DNA of 64,000 nucleotides, from contig OY759762.1 of NCBI GenBank assembly GCA_963662645.2, forward strand, positions 2,294,001 to 2,358,000, read 5' to 3'. The stretch is from Aldehydirespirator sp963662645 (lineage in GTDB: Bacteria; Actinomycetota; Acidimicrobiia; Acidimicrobiales; Aldehydirespiratoraceae). Below, one piece after another: positions 42,784 through 51,657 of this stretch (the first letter of the stretch is position 1; every line of letters starts with the position of its first letter). Position numbers and translations under genes: made by a program. Below the pieces are notes generated by a model. It was not told the origin of the DNA. It did no database searches and saw only the letters and a list, made by a program, of their open reading frames with translations.

Positions 42784-44321
42784 TCTCGTTGTACGACACC
42801 CTCACGGGCGACGTGCGCCCCCTGGAGCTGCGCGAGCCGGGCAAGGTGGCGCTGTACGCCTGCGGCCCGACCGTGTACGACCATCCCCACCTGGGCCACG
42901 CCCGCTCGGCCCTCACTTACGACGTGCTGCGCCGCTACCTCGAGTGGCGGGGCCTCGACGTGCGCCACGTGGCCAACATCACCGACATCGACGACAAGAT
43001 CATCGACCGGGCCCGCAACGAGGGCCGCAGCGAGAGCGAGGTGGCCGCCGAGTGGGAGGCCGTCTACGTCGATGTCATGGAGGCGCTCGGCGTGCTTGAT
43101 CCCCACGAGAGGCCCCGAGCCACCGAATGGGTCACCGAGATGGTCGACTTCGTGGCCCAGATCATGGACGCCGGCGCGGCGTACTCCACCCCCACAGGCG
43201 TCTATCTGAGGGTTAGGGACGTGTCGGGATACGGTGACCTGGTGCACCGCGGCCTCGACGACCTGCGGGCCTCTGCCGGTGCCCGAGTGGAGGTGGACGA
43301 GGCCAAGGAGGATCCCCTCGACTTCGCACTCTGGAAGGCGGCCAAGCCCGGTGAGCCGTCCTGGCCGTCGCCGTGGGGGCCGGGCCGGCCGGGCTGGCAC
43401 ATCGAGTGCGTGGCCATGAGCCTCGGCATTCTTGGCGACGGATTCGACATCCACGGCGGCGGCAACGACCTCGTGTTCCCCCACCACGCCAACGAGCGGG
43501 CCGAGGCCCTGGCCGTTGGCCGGCCCTTCGCCCGCCACTGGGTTCACAACGCCATGCTCAACATCGAGGGTCAGAAGATGGCCAAGTCGCTGGGCAACTA
43601 CCGCACCGTGGCCGACCTGCTCGACGAGCATCCCGACAACGCCAGGGCCTTCCGCCTGCTGGTCCTGCAGACCCACTACCGCAAGACCATGGAGGTCAAC
43701 GCCGGCCTGATGGCCGGAGCCCGGACGGCGTGCCAGAGACTCGATGCCCTTGCTCGCAGGCTGGCGGCCAGAACCGAGGGCAAGACGGCTGAACCGGCAC
43801 TTGCCGAGGATGTCGAGCCGAGTTTCAAGCCAGCTCCCGACTTGAGCGAGCCTCATGGAGCAATGGAACGCGGTTCGACCGTCGTGAGCGACGGCGACCT
43901 TGAGGAATGGCGTCCAGTCGCTGAGGGAGCGACGAAGGGGTTCCGCGCACGGGCAGTCGACTCACGATTGAGAGATCGGTTCAGTGCCGCCATGGACCAC
44001 GACCTGGGCACACCCGAGGCGGTGGCGGTGATCTTCGACACGTTGCGCCGAGCCAACGCCGCGTTCGATGAGGGATCGGCTGACGGCGCGGTGCTTGCCA
44101 CCGTGACGATCGACCTTGCCGGTGCCCTGGGACTGACGATTGGCTCCAGAGAGCAGGCAGCCGACGCTGACGACGCTGCCATCGAGGACCTTGTGACCCG
44201 GCGCCAGTCCGCTCGCGAGGCCAAGGACTGGGCTACGGCCGACGCCTTGCGCGACGAGTTGTCGGCACTGGGCGTAGTGGTGGAGGACACACCAGCCGGA
44301 CCGGTCTGGCACCGGGCGTGA
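42780..44321 (+). CDS. cysS: Cysteinyl-tRNA synthetase
   Basis: 513 residues from a GTG overlapping the mshC stop. C-G-P-T-V-Y-D-H-P-H-L-G-H-A is the HIGH region with zinc Cys, then N-I-T-D-I-D-D, W-H-I-E-C, H-G-G-G-N-D-L-V-F-P-H-H and K-M-A-K-S (a KMSKS variant). Canonical enzymes have about 460 residues. Here about 60 extra residues of low-complexity, Glu/Pro-rich sequence (about 330-400) are inserted before the anticodon-binding helices. It ends L-G-V-V-V-E-D-T-P-A-G-P-V-W, the usual CysRS tail. A partial copy of that tail lies downstream. Confidence 0.9.
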   Translation: MISLYDTLTGDVRPLELREPGKVALYACGPTVYDHPHLGHARSALTYDVLRRYLEWRGLDVRHVANITDIDDKIIDRARNEGRSESEVAAEWEAVYVDVMEALGVLDPHERPRATEWVTEMVDFVAQIMDAGAAYSTPTGVYLRVRDVSGYGDLVHRGLDDLRASAGARVEVDEAKEDPLDFALWKAAKPGEPSWPSPWGPGRPGWHIECVAMSLGILGDGFDIHGGGNDLVFPHHANERAEALAVGRPFARHWVHNAMLNIEGQKMAKSLGNYRTVADLLDEHPDNARAFRLLVLQTHYRKTMEVNAGLMAGARTACQRLDALARRLAARTEGKTAEPALAEDVEPSFKPAPDLSEPHGAMERGSTVVSDGDLEEWRPVAEGATKGFRARAVDSRLRDRFSAAMDHDLGTPEAVAVIFDTLRRANAAFDEGSADGAVLATVTIDLAGALGLTIGSREQAADADDAAIEDLVTRRQSAREAKDWATADALRDELSALGVVVEDTPAGPVWHRA

Positions 44322-44360
44322 GCCTGCCCGTCGGCCCGATCCCGGGAGCAGATGCCGCGG

Positions 44361-44417
44361 CTGGGCGTGATGGTGGAGGACACCCCGGCTGGCCCGGTCT
44401 GGTGCCGGGTGTGAGCC
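44361..44417 (+). pseudogene. Duplicated 3' end of cysS
   Basis: This stretch closely repeats 44268-44325: it translates to L-G-V-M-V-E-D-T-P-A-G-P-V-W-C-R-V-stop against L-G-V-V-V-E-D-T-P-A-G-P-V-W-H-R-A-stop. It is a remnant of a second CysRS-family reading frame or a segmental duplication. It lies 44 nt before the next gene. Confidence 0.7.
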
Positions 44418-44460
44418 CTCCGTGCGTTCAAGTTCCCGTGGCGAACGCGGAGGCGGTGGC

Positions 44461-46728
44461 GTGAGCGTGTTGGGGAACCGGGTGCTGCGCACCGAGGACC
44501 CTCGGATGCTGACAGGAGGGGCCCGCTATGTGGCCGACCTGCAATTCGACCACATGGCCCACGCCTGCTTCGTGCGCTCCACCGTGGCCCGGGGGCGTCT
44601 GCTCGGCGTGGACACAGCCGAGGCCCGCGCCCAGCCGGGAGTGCTCGGAGTGTTTACCGCGGCCGACCTCGACCTGCCCGACCTGAAGCCCATCCCGGTG
44701 GTCAACCAGAGCATGTCCCGCCCGGTCCTGGCTCGCGACGTCGTCCGCTTCGTGGGCGAGCCGGTGGCAGTAGTGGTGGCCGAGACGACCGCAGCGGCCC
44801 TTGATGCAGCCGAGCAGGTCATCGTCGACATCGACCCTCAGCCCCCGGTGGTGCCGCTGGCCCAAGCGGCCACCGATGCCACGCTGATCCACGAGGCGGC
44901 CGGAACCAACCTCGCGTTCGAGCTGCCGGCGACCGGCACGCACAGCGCACCGCTGGACCTGTCCGAATGCGAGATCACCGTCGAGGTGTCGATAGTCAGC
45001 CAGCGGCTGGCGGCCGTGCCGCTGGAGCCCCGCTCGGCCGCGGCCCAATGGTCGGCTGACGGCAGCCAGCTCACGTTCTACGCGTCCACCCAGGCCCCGC
45101 ACCGGGTGCAGGAGGCGCTCGCCAGAGTCTGCGAACTCGACCCCGACGCGGTGAGGGTGATCGTGCCCGATGTGGGCGGAGGCTTCGGCGCCAAGGGCTC
45201 GCCGTCGGCCGAGGAGTTGCTGGTAGCCGTGCTGAGCCGGCGGGTGGGACGGCCAGTGGTGTGGACCGAGACCCGGGCGGAGAATCTGACGTCGTCGGTG
45301 CATGGCCGGGCCCAGCATCATCGACTGCGGCTGGGAGGCACCCGGGCCGGTCGGATCACCCACTGCGAGTTGCACGTCATCCAGGACGCGGGCGCCTACC
45401 CGATCATCGGTGCGTTCCTTCCCACCCTGACCAGCGCGGTGTTCACCGGCAGCTACGACATTGCGACCGCGGCGATGCGCGGGCACAGCTACGCAACCAA
45501 CACCGCGCCGATCGCCGCATACCGGGGCGCGGGCCGGCCTGACGTGGCGTTCTCGCTGGAGCGGGCCGTCGATCTGCTCGCGGCGCGGGTCGGGATGGAT
45601 CCCACCGATGTGCGCCGCCTCAACTTCGTGAAACCCGGCCAGTTCCCGTTCAAGGCACCCTCGGGAAGAACGTACGACAGCGGGGACTATGGGGCCGCTC
45701 TGGATGCGGCCCTCGGCGCGGCCCGGTATGGCGAGCTGCGAGCGGAACAGTCCCGCCGCCGGGCAGCCGACGACCCGAGGCTGCTCGGTGTGGGCGTCGC
45801 CTCCTACGTGGAGAGCACGTCGATGGGTCCAAGCGAGCTGGGCGAGATCGAACTGGCCGCCGACGGGTCTCTGGTGGTGCGCACCGGGGCCACCGCCTTC
45901 GGCCAGGGCCACGACACATGCTGGGCCATGATCGCCTCCGAGGCCACCGGCCTGCCCATGGACCGCATCGCGGTGGTCTCCGGCGATACCTCTGAGATCT
46001 CCTCAAGCGGGCTGACGGCGGCGTCCCGCTCCGCGCAGCTCGCGGGCTCGGCCGTGCTGGTAGCCGCCCGCAAGCTGGTGGACCAGGCTCGCGGCCGGGC
46101 CGCGTCTCTGCTGGAGGCGGCCGAGGCCGACGTCGTGCTCGACACCGGTGCCGGAGCTTTCCATGTGGTGGGCTCGCCTAGGCCCCGCGTCCGATGGGGT
46201 GAGATCGCATCCGAGGCCGCCCGAACGGGCGACCGGATCGAGGCCGCCTCAGATTGGGCCCAGGCCGACAGCACCTACGCCTTCGGCTGTCACGTGGCCG
46301 CGGTGGAGGTCGACTCTCGCACCGGCGAGACGGTGCTGCGCAGCCTGGTCGCCTGCGACGACGCGGGCACTCTCATCAACCCGCTCATCGCCGAGGGCCA
46401 GATCCATGGCGGTATCGCCCAGGGCGCGGCCCAGGTGCTGCAAGAGGACGTGGTCTACGACGCCGACGGCAACCCGCTGGCCACCAACCTCGTCGACTAC
46501 CCGGCGATATCGGCTCCGGACCTTCCCCGCTTCACCCTCGCAGGAATGCAGACGCCCACCCCGCTCAACCCGCTCGGCGCCAAGGGCATCGGCGAGTCGG
46601 GCACCACCGGCGCGGGCGCGGCTGTCCTCAACGCCGTCCACGACGCCGTTGCTCACCTCGGCATCGACCACATCGACATGCCCGCCACCCCCCAACGAGT
46701 CTGGAGAGCCCTGTCCAGTCACTCCTAG
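44461..46728 (+). CDS. Molybdenum hydroxylase large subunit (xanthine dehydrogenase/CoxL-like)
   Basis: 755 residues from a GTG with GGAGG about 9 nt upstream. R-V-L-R-T-E-D-P-R-M-L-T-G opens the family. The A-Y-R-G-A-G-R-P active-site loop is the form II, CoxL-like type; true aerobic CO dehydrogenase has A-Y-R-C-S-F-R. G-G-G-F-G-A-K-G and the late G-I-G-E-S-G-T (catalytic Glu) are present. These enzymes bind the Mo-MCD cofactor and hydroxylate aldehydes or heterocycles. No FAD or 2Fe-2S subunit gene lies next to it, which is unusual. Confidence 0.85.
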   Translation: MSVLGNRVLRTEDPRMLTGGARYVADLQFDHMAHACFVRSTVARGRLLGVDTAEARAQPGVLGVFTAADLDLPDLKPIPVVNQSMSRPVLARDVVRFVGEPVAVVVAETTAAALDAAEQVIVDIDPQPPVVPLAQAATDATLIHEAAGTNLAFELPATGTHSAPLDLSECEITVEVSIVSQRLAAVPLEPRSAAAQWSADGSQLTFYASTQAPHRVQEALARVCELDPDAVRVIVPDVGGGFGAKGSPSAEELLVAVLSRRVGRPVVWTETRAENLTSSVHGRAQHHRLRLGGTRAGRITHCELHVIQDAGAYPIIGAFLPTLTSAVFTGSYDIATAAMRGHSYATNTAPIAAYRGAGRPDVAFSLERAVDLLAARVGMDPTDVRRLNFVKPGQFPFKAPSGRTYDSGDYGAALDAALGAARYGELRAEQSRRRAADDPRLLGVGVASYVESTSMGPSELGEIELAADGSLVVRTGATAFGQGHDTCWAMIASEATGLPMDRIAVVSGDTSEISSSGLTAASRSAQLAGSAVLVAARKLVDQARGRAASLLEAAEADVVLDTGAGAFHVVGSPRPRVRWGEIASEAARTGDRIEAASDWAQADSTYAFGCHVAAVEVDSRTGETVLRSLVACDDAGTLINPLIAEGQIHGGIAQGAAQVLQEDVVYDADGNPLATNLVDYPAISAPDLPRFTLAGMQTPTPLNPLGAKGIGESGTTGAGAAVLNAVHDAVAHLGIDHIDMPATPQRVWRALSSHS

Positions 46729-46750
46729 TGTCACGACTACAGTTGGCATG

Positions 46751-46778
46751 TTGACGTTCATGACGATAGTGATATAAA
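46751..46778 (+). promoter_or_regulatory. Promoter of the Xre/RES module
   Basis: TTGACG (46751-46756), a 16-bp spacer, and TATAAA (46773-46778), 28 nt before the antitoxin ATG. It is AT-rich against the surroundings. TA modules usually repress this type of promoter themselves. Confidence 0.55.
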
Positions 46779-46806
46779 GGCATTACCGTCAGAAAGGGGC
46801 GTCGTC

Positions 46807-47523
46807 ATGGCAATGAGACTCGGACTCGACGAGAGACTCCGGGACTTGGAGCGGGAACTTAGCGATGAGGAACTCGTGGAGGCGCTCATGGCGCTCGCGT
46901 CGCGTCGGGGACGCGAATCGTGGGTGTTGGAGCAGGTCGCGGCGGCTGGGTTGACTGAGGAGTCGGAGCTGCTGGACGCCGCGGTTTCCCTCGCGGCACG
47001 CCACCCTGCGCTGGAAGGCGACGAATCCCGGCTGCGGAGCTGGCTGATGCTGATCACTCTGCGGAGTGACCTCGTCCGTCAGCTTGGGGGAGAGCCGCGT
47101 CGGGTGCTCGACGAGGCAGGACGGACGGTGATGGCTCAGGCGAGGCTTCAAGGCGAGGCGACCCAGACCATCTGGCGTGAGCCCATGCTCGAGCCGAGGC
47201 ACGCCGCGGTCGCGCTTGGGGCCAGGGAGACGAACAGGGAAAAGGTTCGTCAGTATCGTGAGCGGTCGTGGCTGGTGGGTCTGCCCTTCGGGCGCGGCTA
47301 TCTCTACCCGGCGTTCCAGTTCGACCCCGAGCGGCGGGATGTCTATGCCGAGGTTCGGGCGGTGAACGAACGGCTCGAGACGGCGGGCGATCCCTGGGGT
47401 GCGGCGTCTTGGTGGATCTCCCGTCACGCACGCCTCGACGCCCGTCCCGCCGACCTCGTCGGGACCGGTCGGGCGGACGACCTCGTCGCTGTTGCCGAGG
47501 CGGTCACAGAGTTGGTGGGGTAG
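46807..47523 (+). CDS. Xre/MbcA/ParS-type antitoxin
   Basis: 238 residues; GAAAGGGG lies upstream of the ATG. The C-terminal half has Y-L-Y-P-A-F-Q-F-D, then V-N-E-R-L, P-W-G-A-A-S-W-W and P-A-D-L-V-G, the toxin-binding (DUF2384, MbcA/ParS/Xre) pattern. An N-terminal helix-turn-helix is not obvious. It is 6 nt upstream of the RES-domain gene, as in MbcA-MbcT and Xre-RES pairs. The antitoxin would block the active site of the RES toxin and repress the promoter. Confidence 0.75.
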   Translation: MAMRLGLDERLRDLERELSDEELVEALMALASRRGRESWVLEQVAAAGLTEESELLDAAVSLAARHPALEGDESRLRSWLMLITLRSDLVRQLGGEPRRVLDEAGRTVMAQARLQGEATQTIWREPMLEPRHAAVALGARETNREKVRQYRERSWLVGLPFGRGYLYPAFQFDPERRDVYAEVRAVNERLETAGDPWGAASWWISRHARLDARPADLVGTGRADDLVAVAEAVTELVG

Positions 47524-47529
47524 GCGGGC

Positions 47530-48195
47530 TTGTCGCCGAGCCAGCCGCCCCCTTCACGCTACGAGGGCGCACCGCGACGGCTCCTGCTTCCGGCAGGCAC
47601 GACACTGGCGCGAGTTCACAGCACCGCCTTCGGCGTCACCCAGTTCAATCCGACCGTGGCTCGAAACGACCTGCAAGGCGGCCGATTCGACGCCACCCCG
47701 GATGATGAGCACGCATTCCTGTACGCCGCGCAAGACGATGCGACCGCGGTGTCGGAGGTCCTGCTGCGCGACCTTCCGATCGACGAGTACGGGGCGCGTC
47801 TGCTGCCGCGGGCCCGTCTCGCGCGGCTGAGCATCGGTTGGTTGCGCACCACCGTTGGCTTGGAACTCGTGAGTCTCCGCTCGGGTCGCGACCTGGCCGC
47901 AGTCGGACAGGACACATGGCTGACGGCCTCACCAGCCGCCGAGTACGGGATGACCAGGCGCTGGTGCTCGGCAATCCGTGGGTGGGCGCCGTGGGCCGTC
48001 GGCCTTACTTGGCGCTCGCACCGAGAGCCGGAGGGGTTCGGGTACGTGTTCTTCGACGACCGCTGTCCCGCCGGCTGCTTCGAGGAAGTGACGGAGGTCC
48101 TGCCCGTGCCGCCCGGAGACCGAAGCCTCGGCGAGGGTGCCGCTCGACTCCATGTAGAGGGGATTTTGGCGTCCTACCGTGTCGCCTTGATGTGA
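47530..48195 (+). CDS. RES-domain toxin (MbcT-like)
   Basis: 221 residues from a TTG. The RES fold is recognisable by L-A-R-V-H-S-T (Arg of the R-x-x), F-N-P...G-G-R-F-D-A-T, Y-A-A-Q-D-D-A-T-A-V-S-E-V (Glu) and a C-terminal region. RES toxins degrade NAD+ (NAD phosphorylase or hydrolase) and stop growth or kill. Its Arg, Tyr and Glu positions appear intact, so the toxin may be active. It is the second gene of the TA pair. Confidence 0.75.
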   Translation: MSPSQPPPSRYEGAPRRLLLPAGTTLARVHSTAFGVTQFNPTVARNDLQGGRFDATPDDEHAFLYAAQDDATAVSEVLLRDLPIDEYGARLLPRARLARLSIGWLRTTVGLELVSLRSGRDLAAVGQDTWLTASPAAEYGMTRRWCSAIRGWAPWAVGLTWRSHREPEGFGYVFFDDRCPAGCFEEVTEVLPVPPGDRSLGEGAARLHVEGILASYRVALM

Positions 48196-48289
48196 GCACC
48201 GCCGGGTCGGCTAGCTCTCGGGGTGGCTAGTGGCCAGGGGCTTGGCCATTCCGACCCCTAGGCGGTCAGCGAGTTTCAGGGTGTTGTCG

Positions 48290-48346
48290 TTGTTTCCTGT
48301 TGGCAGCGTTGTTTCCTGTTGGCAGCGTTGTTTCCTGTTGTCAGTG
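48290..48346. repeat. 19-bp tandem repeat, three copies
   Basis: TTGTTTCCTGTTGGCAGCG at 48290-48308 and 48309-48327, and a variant with two changes at 48328-48346, which overlaps the stop region of the beta-propeller gene. It is a simple tandem repeat, possibly part of a terminator region. Confidence 0.7.
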
Positions 48347-49933
48347 TTGCTGGCGGATGCCGTAGAGGTAGCCGCCTTTGGTGCCTACCGTGATCAGGCC
48401 GTCCCATACCGCGGGCGTGGACTCGATGCAGGCGCCCAGCTGGATGCTCCACAGCTCGGGCGGCTCCACTGTGGTGTCGCTCACGTCGAAGGCGTAGAGC
48501 TTGCCGCCGCAGTCGCCCTGGATCCACACGTCGTCCACGATGGCGGGGCTGGGCCAGGTGGGGCCGGGCAGCTTCTTGGTCCAGCGCACCTCCCCGGTGG
48601 CGGTGTCCACGCCGTAGACGTGGCCGGTGTGGGTGGGCACGATCAGCACATCGCGGTGCAGCCCTGGCGTGGCCCACACCCCCGACGCGTTCAACACGCC
48701 CCGCACATGCACGCTCCACACCAGCGGATCGTCGGGCCGGCCCGGGTCGAGCTTGATGATCTGGCCCACCTCGTGGGAGCGGGCCGTGCCCCGCTGGTAC
48801 TCGACTCCGGCGTAGATCATTCCCTCGGCGTCGATCACCAGCGAGGCGTCGGTGTCGTCCCCCGTCCAGAAGCGGAATACCCGCTCGGGCGCCGCGGCCA
48901 GGTCGTCGCGCAGCCCGGCTATGTCCCAGCCCTGGACCAGCCCGCCCGAGTTGGCGAAGTACGCCGTGTCGCCGCTGATTGCCACCGAGTTCTCGATGGA
49001 CAGCTCCCGGCCCACCGCGGCGAGCAGCTCTTCGTCCCATCCCGGCGCATGGAACACCACCTGCGGGTCGGCGGTCACCAGACCGTTGTCGTCGTAGCCC
49101 CGGTTCAGCTTCACTATGTGGAACCGGGAGTTCTCGCCCCCGATGAACAGATGATCGTCCACCACCATCCCGGCCCCGTCCCAGTCGTCGTTCCACACGA
49201 TCGGGCCGAGGTCGTAGGCGCCCAGCGACCACAGCTCCCGGGGTATTCCGCCGTCGAAGGCGATCACCCGGTAGCGGTTGTCGCGGCTGCCCACGTACAC
49301 CAGCGGATACCCGTCGGGGTCGATCGTCACCGACCCCTTGATGATGTCGCCGGTCGGGAAGTCGGGCAGCAGACGCTCGCCGGTGTCGGCGTCGAGGAAG
49401 TGCACGTTGCGGCTGAAGGCGCCCACCACCACCCAGGTGCGGCCGTCCCGCTCGAAGACGGCCGGCTGGCCCGTCCAGCCGGTGCCGCACCACTGGCGCG
49501 GCTCGCCGCCGATCGTCGAAAGCGAACACATGGGGTCGCCGGCCGGGAACCGCCAAGCCACCTCGGGCGCCGACGGCACCGGACCCTTGCCGTAGTAGGT
49601 CCGGGTCGGGTTCCCCCGGAACGTGAGCAGCCCCTCCACGGAGTCTCCCCAAGGCTGGCCGGAGGTCTCCGGATCCACCCAGCCCTCGAACGGCGGCACC
49701 GTGGTGGTCGTGGTTGTGGTCGTCGTCGTCGTGGTTGTGGTGGTCGTCGTAGTGGTGGAGCTTGTGGTCGGGGCTGCTGCGGTCGAAGCGGCAGATCGTG
49801 CCGCGGCCGGGTCGGCATCTTCGGGCTCGTCCCGGTCCGTCTCGGACGCCCATCTCAACAAGAGCACCGCGACCAGCGCCAGAGTGGCCGCGACCAGCAC
49901 CCCCAGCCGCACCATCCTCGACCGCTCCGTCAT
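48341..49933 (-). CDS. PQQ-type beta-propeller exported protein
   Basis: 530 residues. An N-terminal signal anchor (about 9-26) is followed by a charged region and an uninterrupted poly-Thr run (about 57-78) as an extracellular linker. The rest is repeated W-strand blades, e.g. V-V-V-G-A-F-S-R-N-V-H-F-L-D-A-D-T-G-E and G-H-V-Y-G-V-D-T-A-T-G-E-V-R-W, the A-x-D-x-x-T-G-x-x-x-W of PQQ/BamB-like propellers. Without a quinoprotein active-site signature it is more likely a binding or scaffold protein on the outer face. The poly-Thr DNA is a simple repeat prone to slippage. Confidence 0.8.
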   Translation of the reverse strand: MTERSRMVRLGVLVAATLALVAVLLLRWASETDRDEPEDADPAAARSAASTAAAPTTSSTTTTTTTTTTTTTTTTTTTVPPFEGWVDPETSGQPWGDSVEGLLTFRGNPTRTYYGKGPVPSAPEVAWRFPAGDPMCSLSTIGGEPRQWCGTGWTGQPAVFERDGRTWVVVGAFSRNVHFLDADTGERLLPDFPTGDIIKGSVTIDPDGYPLVYVGSRDNRYRVIAFDGGIPRELWSLGAYDLGPIVWNDDWDGAGMVVDDHLFIGGENSRFHIVKLNRGYDDNGLVTADPQVVFHAPGWDEELLAAVGRELSIENSVAISGDTAYFANSGGLVQGWDIAGLRDDLAAAPERVFRFWTGDDTDASLVIDAEGMIYAGVEYQRGTARSHEVGQIIKLDPGRPDDPLVWSVHVRGVLNASGVWATPGLHRDVLIVPTHTGHVYGVDTATGEVRWTKKLPGPTWPSPAIVDDVWIQGDCGGKLYAFDVSDTTVEPPELWSIQLGACIESTPAVWDGLITVGTKGGYLYGIRQQH

Positions 49934-50040
49934 GGTCGAATCTTTGCCGATGGGCTAGCGATGGGGGGCGAGGCCCAGTCCGTCCACACGCTGCCCGCCC
50001 AAATGACAAGGACGAAACTACGTATCCGTCTTTATCTCTT

Positions 50041-50160
50041 GCTTATAATTCATTGTTGGTTCCAAATCATTTGTAATTCGCCAGAGCCTGGTTTGCTCGG
50101 GGGAGGGCGGCGTCAACTTGATTTATAATCGATTCCAGATTATAACTGAATTGTAATCGT
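50041..50160 (+). promoter_or_regulatory. AT-rich palindromic region before Fic gene
   Basis: TTATAATC (50123-50130) and GATTATAA (50138-50145) are perfect 8-bp arms with a 7-bp spacer. A related word set (TTATAATT, GGTTCC, TTGTAATTC) occurs at about 50043-50080, and TTGTAATCG follows at 50151. These AT-rich words in GC-rich DNA look like two operator regions controlling the Fic gene. Confidence 0.5.
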
Positions 50161-50220
50161 AGCTGGTTCCACATACATGTAGATACACTCTGCATGAATG
50201 AACAATCATGGAGGGTGAAG

Positions 50221-51609
50221 ATGCGAAAGCCTAGTGACCCGCCCGATACCGGCCCAGCATGGGCGCGTCTTCACACCCTTGAGGACGGCGTCCTACGCAG
50301 CATTCTTGGCGTGGGGGCGACCGACAGGAAGGGTCGGTACCTTCACTGGGACGACCTCCGTCATCGCGAACCGCCTGGCGACCTGACGACCGAGCAATGG
50401 TGGCTCGGAACCGTCCTGGCTCGCGGCCAACTGCGTCGTCGCCTGCCGCTCACGGACCATCAGGGCGAGCCGTTCGCGGTCTGCATGGTGGACCCCGTGT
50501 GGGAGTCGCTGCATCGGGTCGACAAGGCTGCAGCCGGACAGATACTGGCGGACGACCCTCTAGCGTCCCAAGCCAGCGGCGACCGCTACATCGTGAGCTC
50601 TCTCATCGAGGAGGCTGTCGCGTCCAGCCAGCTTGAGGGTGCCAGCACTACTAGAGCCGTCGCCAAGCAGATGCTGCTGACCGGGCGGCGCCCAACCGAC
50701 CACAGCGAACGCATGATCGTCAACAACTATGCCGCCATCAACGCAGTGCGTGCGCTGGTCGCGGATGGAACGCCCTTCTCCCTTCCGGCGATCAAGGAAC
50801 TGCACCGCGTCATCACGAAGGACACGCTTGACGACCCGAAGGACGCGGGGCGGCTGCAGCAGCCCGGGGAGAAGCGGGTGGCGGTTTACGCCGTGATGGC
50901 ACGACCCGGCGAGGAACTCCTCCATCGCCCCCCGCCCGCCGAGCACTTGCCGGACCGATTGGAGGCTCTCTGCGCGTTCGCCAACGGAGAGGCCGACGCA
51001 GGCTTCATCCACCCGGTGGTGAGGGCAGTCGTCGCTCACTTCTGGCTCGCCTATGACCACCCGTTCTTTGACGGGAACGGACGGCTGGCTCGCTCGCTGT
51101 TCTACTGGTCGATGCTGCGCTCGGGGTACTGGCTCACTGAGTATCTGGCGGTATCGGCGATTCTTCGTGACGCGCCCGCGCAGTACAACCGTGCCTTCCT
51201 GTTGACCGAGACGGACAGCAACGACCTCACCTACTTCATCACGTACCAACTGGAGGTGATTGAGCGCGCCATCACGAGCCTTCGCCAGTACCTCGAGCGC
51301 AAGCGCGCCGAAGTACGAGAACTCGAGGGCTACCTACGCGGTGACTTGACGCTCAACTACCGTCAGCGAGACGTGGTCGGCCGGGCCTTGCGGGATCCGT
51401 TCAGTTCCTTCTACATCGCAGGACATCAACGCCGACATGGCGTCACCTATGCGTCGGCGCGGACCGACCTTCTTGCCTTGGAGGAACTCGGCCTGCTCTA
51501 CAGGACCCGCGACGGACGAGTCCTGCGGTTCGTACCCGTAGACAACCTCGTTGATGAGTTGCGCTCGGCCGGTGGCCACCGCGGTAGGCGCGTCCGACAT
51601 GCGCCTTAG
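50221..51609 (+). CDS. Fic family protein (class II, N-terminal inhibitory helix)
   Basis: 462 residues. GGAGGG 5 nt before the ATG at 50221 decides the start over an ATG at 50194. H-P-F-F-D-G-N-G-R-L-A-R (about 278-289) is the intact catalytic motif H-x-F-x-D/E-G-N-G-R. The inhibitory helix S-S-Q-L-E-G (about 137-142) fits S/T-x-x-x-E-G/N, placed N-terminally as in class II Fic enzymes. A C-terminal winged helix is likely. Fic enzymes transfer AMP to target proteins. It has no partner gene; the upstream palindromes suggest autoregulation. Confidence 0.85.
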   Translation: MRKPSDPPDTGPAWARLHTLEDGVLRSILGVGATDRKGRYLHWDDLRHREPPGDLTTEQWWLGTVLARGQLRRRLPLTDHQGEPFAVCMVDPVWESLHRVDKAAAGQILADDPLASQASGDRYIVSSLIEEAVASSQLEGASTTRAVAKQMLLTGRRPTDHSERMIVNNYAAINAVRALVADGTPFSLPAIKELHRVITKDTLDDPKDAGRLQQPGEKRVAVYAVMARPGEELLHRPPPAEHLPDRLEALCAFANGEADAGFIHPVVRAVVAHFWLAYDHPFFDGNGRLARSLFYWSMLRSGYWLTEYLAVSAILRDAPAQYNRAFLLTETDSNDLTYFITYQLEVIERAITSLRQYLERKRAEVRELEGYLRGDLTLNYRQRDVVGRALRDPFSSFYIAGHQRRHGVTYASARTDLLALEELGLLYRTRDGRVLRFVPVDNLVDELRSAGGHRGRRVRHAP

Positions 51610-51657
51610 CGCCAGGTTGCGCTGTCCCGCTAGAGCGACGCTCGGCGGGTCGCTCAA

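Noticed and set aside
48290..48346. Three 19-bp repeats as a CRISPR remnant
   Set aside because: Units are directly adjacent with no spacers, and no cas gene is present.
48276..50128. Long frames in both directions over the beta-propeller gene
   Set aside because: Only the minus frame ending at 48341 has a signal anchor and propeller blades; the others are low-complexity shadows.
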